Source: an uncultured Bacteroidota bacterium
GTDB taxonomy: Bacteria > Bacteroidota > Bacteroidia > Bacteroidales > SZUA-534
NCBI GenBank assembly: GCA_946414435.1
Contig: CAMKOM010000005.1
Location: forward strand, 62,001-126,000
Length of the DNA: 64,000 nucleotides
Reading direction: 5' to 3'
The notes beneath the pieces were generated by a model. That model was not told the origin of the DNA. It saw only the letters and a list, made by a program, of their open reading frames with translations, and searched no databases. Made by a program: the position numbers and the translations under genes. Of the stretch, positions 48,556 to 57,469 are shown piece after piece; within the stretch, counting starts at the first letter, position 1, and each line of letters begins with the position of its first letter.

Positions 48556-49580
48556 TGAACGTACTCGTAACAGGCGCCGCTGGATTTATCGGGTTTCACC
48601 TTGCCCGCCGCTTGCTCGAGGCTGGGCACGCAGTTACGGGTATCGACAATCTGAATAGTTATTACACTGTCAATCTGAAAAATGCGCGGTTGTCCGAGTT
48701 AGGTATCGATGTCAGCAAAATCGATGGCGGGCAGCCCGTTAAAAGTGCTGTATATCAGCAATTTGAATTTATAAAACTGAATATTGAAGACCGCGAGCGG
48801 CTGCCGCAAGTTTTTGAGCGCGGGCGGTTCGATGTGGTTGTCAATTTGGCCGCGCAGGCTGGAATGCGATTCTCAATCGACGAACCTTTCTCATTCATTG
48901 ACAGCAACATAGTTGGTTTTACCAACGTTCTTGAATGCTGCCGCCACAGCCAAATCAAGCATTTGATTTACGCATCGTCGAGCAGCGTTTACGGCAGCAA
49001 CACCAAGGTGCCCTTTGCCGAAACCGACCGCACCGACAACCCTGTCAACCTGTACGCCGCCACCAAGCGCGCCAACGAGTTGATGGCGAGTTGCTACTCT
49101 TCGCTCTACGGCATACCCGCCACAGGGCTGCGTTTTTTCACGGTCTACGGCCCGTGGGGCCGCGCCGATATGGCCCCGATGCTCTTTGCCCGCGCAATCA
49201 GCGGCGGTGAGCCAATCCGCGTTTTCAACGGCGGCGACCTTTTGCGCGACTTCACTTATATCGATGACATTATCGACAGCCTGATGCTGGTGCTCGCCAA
49301 ACTACCTGAACCACAAGCCGATGGCCGCCGACACAAGGTTTACAACGTCGGCTGCTCGTCGCCCGTGCGGCTGTCCGATTTCATTGCGTTGCTCGAAGAC
49401 GCGCTTGGGCGCAAGGCCGAAAAGCAGATGCTGCCGATGCAGCCTGGCGACCTTTATCAGACTTTTGCCGATTCGTCGGCCTTTGAGCGCGACTTTGGAT
49501 TCCACCCGAAAACGTCTGTGGCAGAAGGCGTTAAGCGCTTTGCCGAGTGGTTCAAATGGTACAACAGCCAAACGGTTTAA
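48555..49580 (+). CDS. UDP-glucuronate 4-epimerase-like NAD-dependent epimerase
   Basis: A 341-residue extended SDR starting MNVLVTGAAGFIGFHLARRL (TTG at 48540 rejected). Also seen: NLNSYY.V.LK..RL typical of UDP-glucuronate 4-epimerases, SSSSVYGSN, and catalytic Y-A-A-T-K. The one-base overlap with ugd suggests a UDP-glucose to UDP-glucuronate to UDP-galacturonate route for capsule or O-antigen. Confidence 0.9.
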   Translation: MNVLVTGAAGFIGFHLARRLLEAGHAVTGIDNLNSYYTVNLKNARLSELGIDVSKIDGGQPVKSAVYQQFEFIKLNIEDRERLPQVFERGRFDVVVNLAAQAGMRFSIDEPFSFIDSNIVGFTNVLECCRHSQIKHLIYASSSSVYGSNTKVPFAETDRTDNPVNLYAATKRANELMASCYSSLYGIPATGLRFFTVYGPWGRADMAPMLFARAISGGEPIRVFNGGDLLRDFTYIDDIIDSLMLVLAKLPEPQADGRRHKVYNVGCSSPVRLSDFIALLEDALGRKAEKQMLPMQPGDLYQTFADSSAFERDFGFHPKTSVAEGVKRFAEWFKWYNSQTV

Positions 49581-49590
49581 CTTCGGAACT

Positions 49591-50697
49591 ATGGCACTGA
49601 CGGTTTACTTTTTCGGGTCGCTGCCGAATGGCGTTGAGCCCTACTACGGCGGCGGCGAGGTGGGCAACAAACGCACCGTCGATATGCTGCGCCAATTTGG
49701 CTTTAAAGTGCGGATTGTCAGAAAGTTGCGATGCAAACTCACGGCTTCGCAATTTGTAAAATTGATAACCTATCCGTTCCGCGCTGCAATCGGGGTCGGC
49801 GCGTTTCTTGGCCTGCTTTTGTTCGGCTCGCGCAAAGCGATAGTGCACATTTCGGGTTTTTACGGCCCGACAATCTTTTTTGAATACATTTTGGCTGAAG
49901 CAGCCAACTTGCTGGGTTACAAGATTATATACGAAATGCGCGGCGGCGGTGCCGAAGCGTATCACAATAGTGGCTCGGCCATTTATCGGTTATGCTTTGC
50001 GCGAATTGTCCGCAAGGCGAGGGTGATTTTCTCGCAAGGTGTTGAGAATGAGCCGCTTTTGAAGTCGATTTCCGACACGCCAATCTTCTACTATCCGAAT
50101 TACGTTGAGGCAAGTTATCTGCCGTCAGCATTGCCGCAAAAGCCTGAAAACGTGGTTAATCTGATATATTTCGGTCGCATTGAGCCGCAGAAGAACGTGA
50201 AACTGATTGTCGAGGCCGCAGCCATTTTGCAGAAGAAAACGGATATCTCGCTGACAATCATTGGAAAAGGGCAGCACGGCTACGTTGGCGAGGTGATTCG
50301 CCAAATGGAACGGACGCTCAAGCCTGGCACCTACACGTTCATTTCGGGCTACGCTCGCATTGGCATTCGTAACATTTTGTTCGACAAGCATTTCCTGATT
50401 TATCCGTCAACGCTTGCGCGCGAGGGGCAATCGAATTCCATTACCGAATCAATGAGTTGCGGTGTGGTGCCCATTTCGAGTCCGCAGGGGTTCAGTCGTA
50501 CCGTTGTCGGCAACTACCGCCTGATTGTCAATGAATTATCGGCGCAAGCCTATGTCGACCGCGTGCTTGAAATCCTTTCCGACGGCAGTTTCAATGAGTT
50601 GAGCCAATTTGTTTACGAGCGCATAAAATCGAACTACACGCAAGCGGTGATTGAGCCGAAGTTGCGCGAGCAGTATGAGCGGCTTTGTGGTGAGTGA
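49591..50697 (+). CDS. Family 4 glycosyltransferase
   Basis: A 368-residue GT-B fold transferase starting at ATG 49591. N-terminal domain with GGGEVGNKRTVDMLRQFGFK; a hydrophobic stretch (about 58-75) may bring it to the membrane. The C-terminal donor domain carries LIYFGRIEPQKNVKLIVEAA and the E-x7-E-type motif EGQSNSITESMSCGVVPI. It probably uses one of the sugars made by the neighbouring genes; donor and acceptor not readable. Confidence 0.88.
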   Translation: MALTVYFFGSLPNGVEPYYGGGEVGNKRTVDMLRQFGFKVRIVRKLRCKLTASQFVKLITYPFRAAIGVGAFLGLLLFGSRKAIVHISGFYGPTIFFEYILAEAANLLGYKIIYEMRGGGAEAYHNSGSAIYRLCFARIVRKARVIFSQGVENEPLLKSISDTPIFYYPNYVEASYLPSALPQKPENVVNLIYFGRIEPQKNVKLIVEAAAILQKKTDISLTIIGKGQHGYVGEVIRQMERTLKPGTYTFISGYARIGIRNILFDKHFLIYPSTLAREGQSNSITESMSCGVVPISSPQGFSRTVVGNYRLIVNELSAQAYVDRVLEILSDGSFNELSQFVYERIKSNYTQAVIEPKLREQYERLCGE

Positions 50698-50870
50698 GAA
50701 ACCTGCTTTTTTTTGCACAACAATTGATACACTCGTAAATCTGTTTTAAAGCCAGAACCTTTGTAGAGTTTGCTCTTTCATGGCGTTTTTGGTGGCTATG
50801 CTTCGCTTGCGGTCTGTTATACAGTTTGTTCTGTTGTTATACAATAACTGATTTTGCATATATAACAACA

Positions 50871-50899
50871 AAAGGGAGCGTTTGCTCCCCTTTGCTATT
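50871..50899. terminator. Terminator between convergent genes
   Basis: AAAGGGAGC-gttt-GCTCCC(c)TTT with a weak T run on the plus strand and As on the other side. It serves the glycosyltransferase and probably glnS. Confidence 0.6.
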
Positions 50900-50921
50900 T
50901 TTGTCAATTGTAGACCCATTT

Positions 50922-52664
50922 CTACTTCTTCTGTTCCTTCGCCCAGCTGTCTTTCAGGCCCACAGTGCGGTTGAACACCAGGTGCTCGGCGGTTGAGTCG
51001 GGGTCCACGTTGAAGTAGCCGATACGTTGGAATTGGAAGTGGTCCAATGGTTTGGCGTTGGCCACGAACTTCTCAATGAAGCAGTTTTTGAGCACGTGCA
51101 GCGAGTCGGGGTTGATAATCTCCTTCATTGCCTCCAGAGCCTCGCAGTTGCGGGCCTCGCGAATGGCTGCCATCTCGTCGCGCGGGTTCTCCACCTTCCA
51201 CAGACGGTCGTACAGACGAACTTCAGCCGGCAGGCAGTGTCCGACGCTCAGCCAGTGCAGAGTGCCCTTCACCTTGCGGTCGCTGCCAGGCAGGCCGCTG
51301 CGGGTTTCGGGGTCGTACTCGCAGTACACCTCCGTGACGTTGCCGTCGGCGTCTTTCTTGCAGCCAGTGCATTTCACAATGTAGGCGCTCTTCAGGCGGA
51401 CTTCCTGACCAGGCGTCATACGGAAATATTTCTTTGGTGCGTCTTCCATAAAGTCGTCGCGCTCAATCCATAACTCGCGACTGAACTCAATCTTGTGCGT
51501 TCCATCTTCGGGGCGCTCGGGGTTGTTCACGGCCTCAAGCTCCTCAACCTGTCCTTCGGGATAGTTGGTGATAATGCACTTCACGGGGTTCAGCACGGCC
51601 GAAACGCGTGTGGCGCGGGCGTTCAGGTCCTCGCGAATCGAGCTTTCGAGCAGCGCGAAATCGTTCAACGCATCGTATGTTGTGTAGCCGATTTTGTCGA
51701 CAAAGTTGCGGATTGACTCGGGCGTGTATCCGCGGCGACGGAAACCGCACAGGGTCGGCATTCGCGGGTCGTCCCAGCCGTTGACAAGGCCTTCCTTGAC
51801 CAGAATGAGCAGATTGCGCTTGCTCATCAGCGTGTAGTTCAGGTTCAGTTTGTTGAACTCGTACTGACGCGGGCGGTTGTCGTCCAAATCCTTGCCTTCC
51901 TTCAGCTCGTCGATAAAATAGTCATACACAGGGCGGTGCACCACAAACTCCAGAGTGCAGCACGAGTGCGTCACGCCCTCGAAGTAGTCGCTCTGCCCGT
52001 GAGCGAAATCGTACATCGGGTAGGCCTGCCACTTGGTGCCAGTGCGGTGGTGCGGGTGTTTCACAACGCGGTAGATTATCGGGTCGCGGAAGTGCATATT
52101 GGGGTTGGCCATATCGATTTTGGCGCGCAGAACCATTCGGCCCTCCTCAATCTCGCCGCGGTTCATCTTCTCAAACAGTTCGAGCGACTCACTTGCCGGA
52201 CGGTCGCGGTAGGGGCTGTTCTGACCAGGCTCGGTGGGCGTTCCCTTCTGCGCGGCAATCGCCTCCGACGACTGCTCATCCACATACGCCTTGCCCTCCT
52301 TTATCAGCCTTACAGCGAAATCCCAAAGTTGTTGGAAATAGTCCGAAGCGTAGTACTCGTGGCCCCAGTTGAAGCCTAACCATTTGATATCCTCTTTGAT
52401 AGCATCGACATACTCAACATCCTCCTTCACGGGATTGGTGTCGTCGAAGCGCAGGTTGCAGACACCGCCGAACTGCTCGGCCATACCGAAGTCAAGACAA
52501 ATGGCCTTTGCGTGGCCAATGTGCAGATAACCATTGGGCTCGGGTGGAAAACGGGTTTGCACGCGTCCGCCGTTTTTACCCTCGGCAAGGTCTTTTTCAA
52601 CTTGCTCAATAATGAAGTTCGATTTGCGCTCAACTTCCTTTGTCTCTTTTTCTTCGATAGCCAT
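50922..52664 (-). CDS. glnS: Glutamine--tRNA ligase
   Basis: A 580-residue class I synthetase starting MAIEEKETKEVERK (52664); the frame runs 29 codons upstream into a palindromic repeat. HIGH motif FPPEPNGYLHIGHAKAICLD, KMSKS-equivalent VMSKR seen as TLMSKRNLL, and the GlnRS anticodon-binding beta barrels (VLNPVKCIITNYPEGQ). Normal length. Third of three synthetase genes on this strand. Confidence 0.96.
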   Translation of the reverse strand: MAIEEKETKEVERKSNFIIEQVEKDLAEGKNGGRVQTRFPPEPNGYLHIGHAKAICLDFGMAEQFGGVCNLRFDDTNPVKEDVEYVDAIKEDIKWLGFNWGHEYYASDYFQQLWDFAVRLIKEGKAYVDEQSSEAIAAQKGTPTEPGQNSPYRDRPASESLELFEKMNRGEIEEGRMVLRAKIDMANPNMHFRDPIIYRVVKHPHHRTGTKWQAYPMYDFAHGQSDYFEGVTHSCCTLEFVVHRPVYDYFIDELKEGKDLDDNRPRQYEFNKLNLNYTLMSKRNLLILVKEGLVNGWDDPRMPTLCGFRRRGYTPESIRNFVDKIGYTTYDALNDFALLESSIREDLNARATRVSAVLNPVKCIITNYPEGQVEELEAVNNPERPEDGTHKIEFSRELWIERDDFMEDAPKKYFRMTPGQEVRLKSAYIVKCTGCKKDADGNVTEVYCEYDPETRSGLPGSDRKVKGTLHWLSVGHCLPAEVRLYDRLWKVENPRDEMAAIREARNCEALEAMKEIINPDSLHVLKNCFIEKFVANAKPLDHFQFQRIGYFNVDPDSTAEHLVFNRTVGLKDSWAKEQKK

Positions 52665-52689
52665 ATTTTGTTGTTTAAACGTTCTTGTT

Positions 52690-52775
52690 TCTAACCGATT
52701 TTGTCCGATTTGAGCAGACGCGATGAATCGCGTCCCTACGTCATAATTCAAAAATCCTAATTTCTAAATCCTATC
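52690..52775. repeat. Spacer repeat: TCTAACCGATT unit plus REP palindrome
   Basis: TCTAACCGATTTTGTCCGAT (52690-52709) is a partial copy of the GxxExxY-bounding repeat. It is followed by the perfect palindrome GACGCGAT-GA-ATCGCGTC (52717-52734), CCTAC, and ATCCTAATTTCTAAATCCTA, which recurs at 54370-54416. Confidence 0.65.
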
Positions 52776-52786
52776 TCCTAAATAAA

Positions 52787-54274
52787 TCACTCTGCCAGCT
52801 CCCACTCAAACCCGTCTTTGGTGTCTTTCACGTTGAAACCGATGGCGGCCATCTCGTTGCGGATGCGGTCGCTTGTGGCCCAGTCCTTGTTCTGCTTGGC
52901 CTGTTGGCGGATTGACAGCAAAAGGTCGACGGCTTTTTTGTAGGCATCGCTGCTGCCGCCTGCCTGCTCCTCAATTTGCAGACCGAGAATGTCGCAGACA
53001 AACGTGCGGAACACATCCTGCAGTTCGTCCAAATCGGCCTTGCTGATGGTGCCCTTGCCGTCGGCAACGGTGTTCACAGCCTTTGCGGCCTCGAACAGGT
53101 GCGAGATGACGATTGGCGTATTCAAATCGTCGCACATTGCCTCCTCGCAGCGCTCGCGCAAGCCCGCCACATCAACGGTGGTCTTGTCCGACGCACGCAG
53201 TTTCATCAGTCGGTTGTAGGTCTCCACAATCTTTGCAAAACCTTTCTCCGACGCTTGCAGAGCCTCGTTCGAGAAATCGACCGTTGAGCGGTAGTGCGCC
53301 TGAAGAATAAAGAAGCGGATGGTCATTGGCGAATAAGCCTTGTCGAGCATCTCGTTGCCGTCTTTATCCTTGTGGCTGCCGTTGAAGAACTCGCCGAGCG
53401 TGATGAAGTTGCCAAGCGACTTGCCCATCTTCTGTCCGTTGATGGTAATCATATTGTTGTGCATCCAGTAGTGGACCGAATCGTGGCCTAGAGCGGCCGC
53501 CGACTGTGCAATCTCACTTTCGTGATGCGGAAAAATCAGGTCCATACCGCCGCCGTGAATATCAAATTCTTCGCCCAGATACTTGCAGCCCATTGCCGAG
53601 CACTCGATATGCCAGCCAGGGAAACCATCGCTCCAAGGCGAAGGCCAGCGCATAATATGCTCAGGTTGAGCGCGTTTCCAAAGCGCGAAATCGCACGTAC
53701 GGCGCTTCTCATCCTGACCGTCAAGGGCGCGGGTGGTCTCGAGCATCTCCTCGACATTGCGGCCCGAGAGTTTTCCGTATTTGAATTTCTTGCTATATGC
53801 CTCAATATCAAAGTATATTGAGCCGTTGCTCTCGTAGGCGAATCCGTTTTCGAGAATCTTCTTCACAAACTCAATCTGCTCGATAATGTGCCCCGACGCG
53901 CGCGGCTCGATGGTTGGCGGCAGAACGTTGAGTTTGTTCATCGCCTCGTGGTAGCGCAAGGTGTAATATTGCGCAACCTCCATCGGCTCAAGTTGCTCCA
54001 GACGGGCTTTCTTTGCGATTTTGTCCTCGCCCTCGTCGGCATCGTGCTCAAGGTGGCCCACATCGGTAATGTTTCGCACGTAGCGCACCTTGTAGCCTAG
54101 GTGCAGCAGATAGCGATAGAGAATATCGAACGTTATGGCAGGCCGAGCGTGCCCCAAGTGGGCATCGCCATAAACCGTTGGCCCGCAGACGTACATTCCA
54201 ACCCTGCCCTCGTGTATCGGCTTGAACGGTTGTTTTGCACGCGCTAAAGTGTTGTATATGAATAACTGTTCCAT
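52787..54274 (-). CDS. cysS: Cysteine--tRNA ligase
   Basis: A 495-residue class I synthetase: [20 protein letters not shown] (zinc Cys and HIGH-like), the Zn-binding [14 protein letters not shown] as [12 protein letters not shown], and the C-terminal DALR region. Normal length. It lies between metG and glnS with repeat-containing spacers on both sides. Confidence 0.96.
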   Translation of the reverse strand: MEQLFIYNTLARAKQPFKPIHEGRVGMYVCGPTVYGDAHLGHARPAITFDILYRYLLHLGYKVRYVRNITDVGHLEHDADEGEDKIAKKARLEQLEPMEVAQYYTLRYHEAMNKLNVLPPTIEPRASGHIIEQIEFVKKILENGFAYESNGSIYFDIEAYSKKFKYGKLSGRNVEEMLETTRALDGQDEKRRTCDFALWKRAQPEHIMRWPSPWSDGFPGWHIECSAMGCKYLGEEFDIHGGGMDLIFPHHESEIAQSAAALGHDSVHYWMHNNMITINGQKMGKSLGNFITLGEFFNGSHKDKDGNEMLDKAYSPMTIRFFILQAHYRSTVDFSNEALQASEKGFAKIVETYNRLMKLRASDKTTVDVAGLRERCEEAMCDDLNTPIVISHLFEAAKAVNTVADGKGTISKADLDELQDVFRTFVCDILGLQIEEQAGGSSDAYKKAVDLLLSIRQQAKQNKDWATSDRIRNEMAAIGFNVKDTKDGFEWELAE

Positions 54275-54313
54275 AGTTTTTTGTTTAATCGTTTAATTGG
54301 TGAATCGTTTTTT

Positions 54314-54415
54314 TCTAACCAAACTCATCCAAATTTATCGAAAAAATATATTGTGCTTCAATTATTTGCGGACGCGGCAATGCCACGTCCCTACATCCTA
54401 ATTTCTAAATCCTAA
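54314..54415. repeat. Spacer repeat with REP palindrome upstream of cysS
   Basis: TTCTAACCAAACTCATCCAA is a diverged form of the TCTAACCGATT unit. It is followed by GGACGCGGC-aat-GCCACGTCC (54370-54390, one mismatch), CTAC and ATCCTAATTTCTAAATCCTA, the same order as 52690-52775. Confidence 0.6.
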
Positions 54416-56482
54416 CTAACAAATCACCGACCCATTCTTGAAATCCTTCTCGCACGGAATCATCGACAGGGCGCCATCGAAGTTCTCGGCCATAAGAATC
54501 ATTCCGTGGCTCTCGATGCCCATCAGTTTGCGCGGGGCAAGGTTGGCCAGAATGGTGACGCGTTTGCCGATAAGTTCTTCGGCGGTGAAGTGCTTTGCCA
54601 CGCCCGACACCACGGTGCGCTTGTCGATTCCTGTATCAACCAGCAGTTTCATCAGTTTGTCGGATTTTGGCACGCGCTCCGCCTCAAGGATTGTGGCTGT
54701 GCGGATGTCCATCTTGCTGAAGTCGTCGTAGGTGATGAGCGGCTTCATTGGGGCGGCGGGGGCGTTGGCCAGTTCGGCTGCCTCGTTAGCCTTCTTGATG
54801 TCCTCCAAGCGCTTGATTTGAGCGTCAATCGGCTCGTCTTCAATCTTCTCGAACAGCAGGAACGGCTCGCCGATTTGGTGCCCGTCCTCAATCAGATTTG
54901 GTGCGCCCAGATGCTCCCAGTTCAGTTGCGGAATGTTGAGCAACTTGCGCATTTTCTCGGCGCTGAACGGCATAAACGGGTCGCACGCAACCGACAGATT
55001 TGCAACAATCTGCAGACAGATGTTCATTATGGTGCGCACGCGGTCGGGGTCGGTTTTCACAACCTTCCACGGCTCGGTTTCAGCCAGATATTTGTTACCC
55101 AGACGGGCAATGTCCATTACCAGTTTCAGGGCTTCGCGGAAGCGGAACTGCTCAATGGCCTCCTCAATGCGGGCCTTGCTTGCAGCCAGTTCGGCTAGTG
55201 TATCGCGGTCGTAATCAGTGAGTTCGGCTGCTGCAGGTGCCTTTCCGCCGTAGTATTTCTGCGTAAGCACAATGGTGCGGTTCACAAAGTTGCCCAAGAT
55301 GGCCACCAACTCGTTGTTGTTGCGGGCTTGGAAGTCCTTCCAGGTGAAATCGTTGTCCTTGGTTTCGGGTGCGTTGGCGGTGAGCACGTAGCGCAGAACG
55401 TCCTGTTTTCCAGGGAAATCCACCAAGTACTCGTTCAGCCAGACGGCCCAGTTCTTCGAAGTCGAAATCTTGTCGCCCTCAAGGTTCAGGAACTCGTTGG
55501 CGGGCACGTTGTCGGGCAGAATGTAGCCGCCGTGCGCCTTCAGCATCGACGGGAAGATGATGCAGTGGAACACAATGTTGTCCTTGCCGATGAAGTGGAT
55601 GAGCCGTGTGTCGCTGTCCTTCCACCACTTTTCCCAGTTGCCCCAGCGTTCGGGTTGGCTGTCGCAAAGTTCCTTTGTATTTGATATATAGCCAATTGGC
55701 GCGTCGAACCAGACGTAGAGCACCTTGCCCTTCACGCCCTCGATTGGCACGGGAATGCCCCATTCAAGGTCGCGCGTCATTGCCCGCGACTGCAAATCCA
55801 TATCCAACCACGACTTGCACTGTCCGTACACGTTGGTTTTCCACTCCTTGTGGCCCTCGATAATCCATTTTTTGAGCCACTCCTGATAGTTGCCCAGCGG
55901 CAGATACCAGTTTTTGGTCGGGCGCTTCACAAGGCCGTGTCCAGGGTGGTTCTTGTTGGTTGGGTTGATGAGTTCGTCGGGCGAAAGAGTTGCGCCGCAC
56001 TTCTCGCATTGGTCGCCGTAAGCGCCCGTGAAATGGCAGCGCGGGCACTCGCCCACAATGTTGCGGTCGGTCAGGAACTCGCCCGTCTGCTCGTCGCAGA
56101 ACTGCTCCTCGGTCTTCTCCTCAAGCAGGCCGTCGTCGTAGAGTTTGCGGAAGAAATCGGCGGCAAACTTATGGTGGATGGCCGATGTGGTGCGGCTGTA
56201 AACGTCGAACGAGATGCCGAACTCCTCAAACGATTTTTTAATCAGATTGTGGTAGCGGTCCACCACCTCCTGCACCGTGATGCCCTCTTTCTGCGCGCGG
56301 ATGGTAACGGGCACTCCGTGCTCGTCGCTTCCGCCGATGAACATAACCTCACGTCCGCGAGCCCGCAGGTAGCGTACGTAGATGTCGGCCGGCACATAAA
56401 CCCCGGCCAAATGCCCGATGTGCACCGGCCCGTTGGCGTAAGGCAGAGCCGATGTGATTGTGTATCTTTTATATTCAGTCAT
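54416..56482 (-). CDS. metG: Methionine--tRNA ligase
   Basis: A 688-residue class I synthetase starting [20 protein letters not shown] (56482; 23 upstream codons dropped). HIGH motif HIGHLAG, a zinc knuckle [23 protein letters not shown]-equivalent [12 protein letters not shown], anticodon domain, and a fused C-terminal tRNA-binding (Trbp111-like) domain (about 590-688: [20 protein letters not shown] ... [11 protein letters not shown]) that aids dimerisation. Complete. Confidence 0.96.
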   Translation of the reverse strand: MTEYKRYTITSALPYANGPVHIGHLAGVYVPADIYVRYLRARGREVMFIGGSDEHGVPVTIRAQKEGITVQEVVDRYHNLIKKSFEEFGISFDVYSRTTSAIHHKFAADFFRKLYDDGLLEEKTEEQFCDEQTGEFLTDRNIVGECPRCHFTGAYGDQCEKCGATLSPDELINPTNKNHPGHGLVKRPTKNWYLPLGNYQEWLKKWIIEGHKEWKTNVYGQCKSWLDMDLQSRAMTRDLEWGIPVPIEGVKGKVLYVWFDAPIGYISNTKELCDSQPERWGNWEKWWKDSDTRLIHFIGKDNIVFHCIIFPSMLKAHGGYILPDNVPANEFLNLEGDKISTSKNWAVWLNEYLVDFPGKQDVLRYVLTANAPETKDNDFTWKDFQARNNNELVAILGNFVNRTIVLTQKYYGGKAPAAAELTDYDRDTLAELAASKARIEEAIEQFRFREALKLVMDIARLGNKYLAETEPWKVVKTDPDRVRTIMNICLQIVANLSVACDPFMPFSAEKMRKLLNIPQLNWEHLGAPNLIEDGHQIGEPFLLFEKIEDEPIDAQIKRLEDIKKANEAAELANAPAAPMKPLITYDDFSKMDIRTATILEAERVPKSDKLMKLLVDTGIDKRTVVSGVAKHFTAEELIGKRVTILANLAPRKLMGIESHGMILMAENFDGALSMIPCEKDFKNGSVIC

Positions 56483-56539
56483 AACCTTGAAATTTTGGTG
56501 CGAAAATAATGGTTTTTGGTGAAAGGTGAAGATGCGAAT

Positions 56540-56568
56540 AGGTGCTAACACCTAAATAATTACCTTTG
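56540..56568 (+). promoter_or_regulatory. Promoter of the 56596 gene
   Basis: TACCTTTG (56561-56568) is a consensus -7 element. AGGTG-ctaa-CACCT (56540-56553) just upstream could be an operator. Confidence 0.55.
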
Positions 56569-56595
56569 CGCCCGTAACCAAAAAATCATAAAGCA

Positions 56596-56793
56596 ATGGG
56601 TAAGAAAGAAAAGCCAAAGTTTCTCGATTACCTAAACGCCGTTAAAAAGGCTGACAGGGAACGGGAAATCGCGCAGCACGGCAAGTTGATTTCGACGCGG
56701 CCGCTGCGGATTGTGAAATCTAAAAAGGTTTACGACCGAAACAGTTACAAAAAAAGAGACTGCTCTAATTATGATGACAGTCTCTTTTTTTAG
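56596..56793 (+). CDS. Small conserved Bacteroidales protein
   Basis: A 65-residue basic protein starting MGKKEKPKFLDYLNAVKKAD, with the segment RIVKSKKVYDRNSYKK, like small uncharacterised proteins I recall from other Bacteroidales. The last 14 codons lie inside a terminator hairpin (56749-56791) and the stop TAG follows its T run, so the natural C-terminus may have been altered. It is divergent from metG. Confidence 0.6.
   Translation: MGKKEKPKFLDYLNAVKKADREREIAQHGKLISTRPLRIVKSKKVYDRNSYKKRDCSNYDDSLFF
56749..56791 (+). terminator. Terminator overlapping the 3' end of the small gene
   Basis: AAAAAAAGAGACTG and CAGTCTCTTTTTTT form a 14-pair stem with a 15-base loop; the gene's stop codon follows in the same T run. 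Confidence 0.8.
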
Positions 56794-56871
56794 TATGTAA
56801 GAGTTAGATTTTCAAGCCTAAGGCTCAGTGCTTTGCTCTAAAACCCAACTTATTTTCTCTCACCTTTTAAT

Positions 56872-57405
56872 TTACTCCTTCACCGGCACATTGTTGATTT
56901 TCACATCCTTGAGCTGCGGCGCCGGTTGTTTTTTGCCATGCTGGTGCCCGTCGTGACTATGATTGTGCCCACTGTGGTTGTGTTCAGCTTCGTTGTGCTG
57001 ATGAATATGGGGCACTACGCCACGCTCTTTAAGTAGCTCAATCTGCTCGTCCATGGTCATGTTGTTGAATTTCGCCCACTTCTTCTCCATCTCGATGCGT
57101 TTGGCGGCCTGAATTGAGTCGCGGCGGTCGATGCGGGCTTTCTGGTCGGCTATCCACTCGCTCTTCTCTTTGTCGCTCATCTTGTTGAACTCTTCCCATG
57201 CGGCCTTGTTCTCAGCTTCACGTTTTTCGCGGGCTTCCTGTGCCTTTGCCTGCTGAGCTTTGCGATCTTGCGCTTTTTGCTGTTGCTCGATAAATGTTTG
57301 CGGCTTTGCCTTGGTTGTGTCGCTACTGTTGGTTGCGCTGTTGCAACTTGCAAATGTTGTGGCGCAAATGACGATGCATGTCAGCATCAGTAAACTCTTT
57401 TTCAT
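56872..57405 (-). CDS. Lipoprotein with coiled coil and His-rich tail
   Basis: A 177-residue lipoprotein: lipobox TTFASC (Cys about 20), a long charged helix/coiled coil (about 38-120, rich in Gln, Lys, Glu), then a His-rich segment HIHQHNEAEHNHSGHNHSHD (about 133-152) likely to bind Zn, Ni or Cu. Probably periplasmic metal buffering or delivery (inference). It is downstream of the giant LRR gene on the same strand but behind a terminator. Confidence 0.7.
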   Translation of the reverse strand: MKKSLLMLTCIVICATTFASCNSATNSSDTTKAKPQTFIEQQQKAQDRKAQQAKAQEAREKREAENKAAWEEFNKMSDKEKSEWIADQKARIDRRDSIQAAKRIEMEKKWAKFNNMTMDEQIELLKERGVVPHIHQHNEAEHNHSGHNHSHDGHQHGKKQPAPQLKDVKINNVPVKE

Positions 57406-57423
57406 ATCGATATCTTTTAAAAA

Positions 57424-57460
57424 GTTGCGGACGAAATTAGTAACTTATTCCGCCCGCAAC
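57424..57460 (-). terminator. Terminator of the giant LRR gene
   Basis: On the minus strand GTTGCGG.CG ... CG.CCGCAAC forms a stem followed by TTTTT, 10 bases after the LRR gene's stop. Confidence 0.75.
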
Positions 57461-57469
57461 CAATTGTTA

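Noticed and set aside
49321..49590. A longer N-terminus for the glycosyltransferase
   Set aside because: This stretch overlaps the 3' end of the epimerase gene in another frame; the transferase fold begins at the ATG at 49591.
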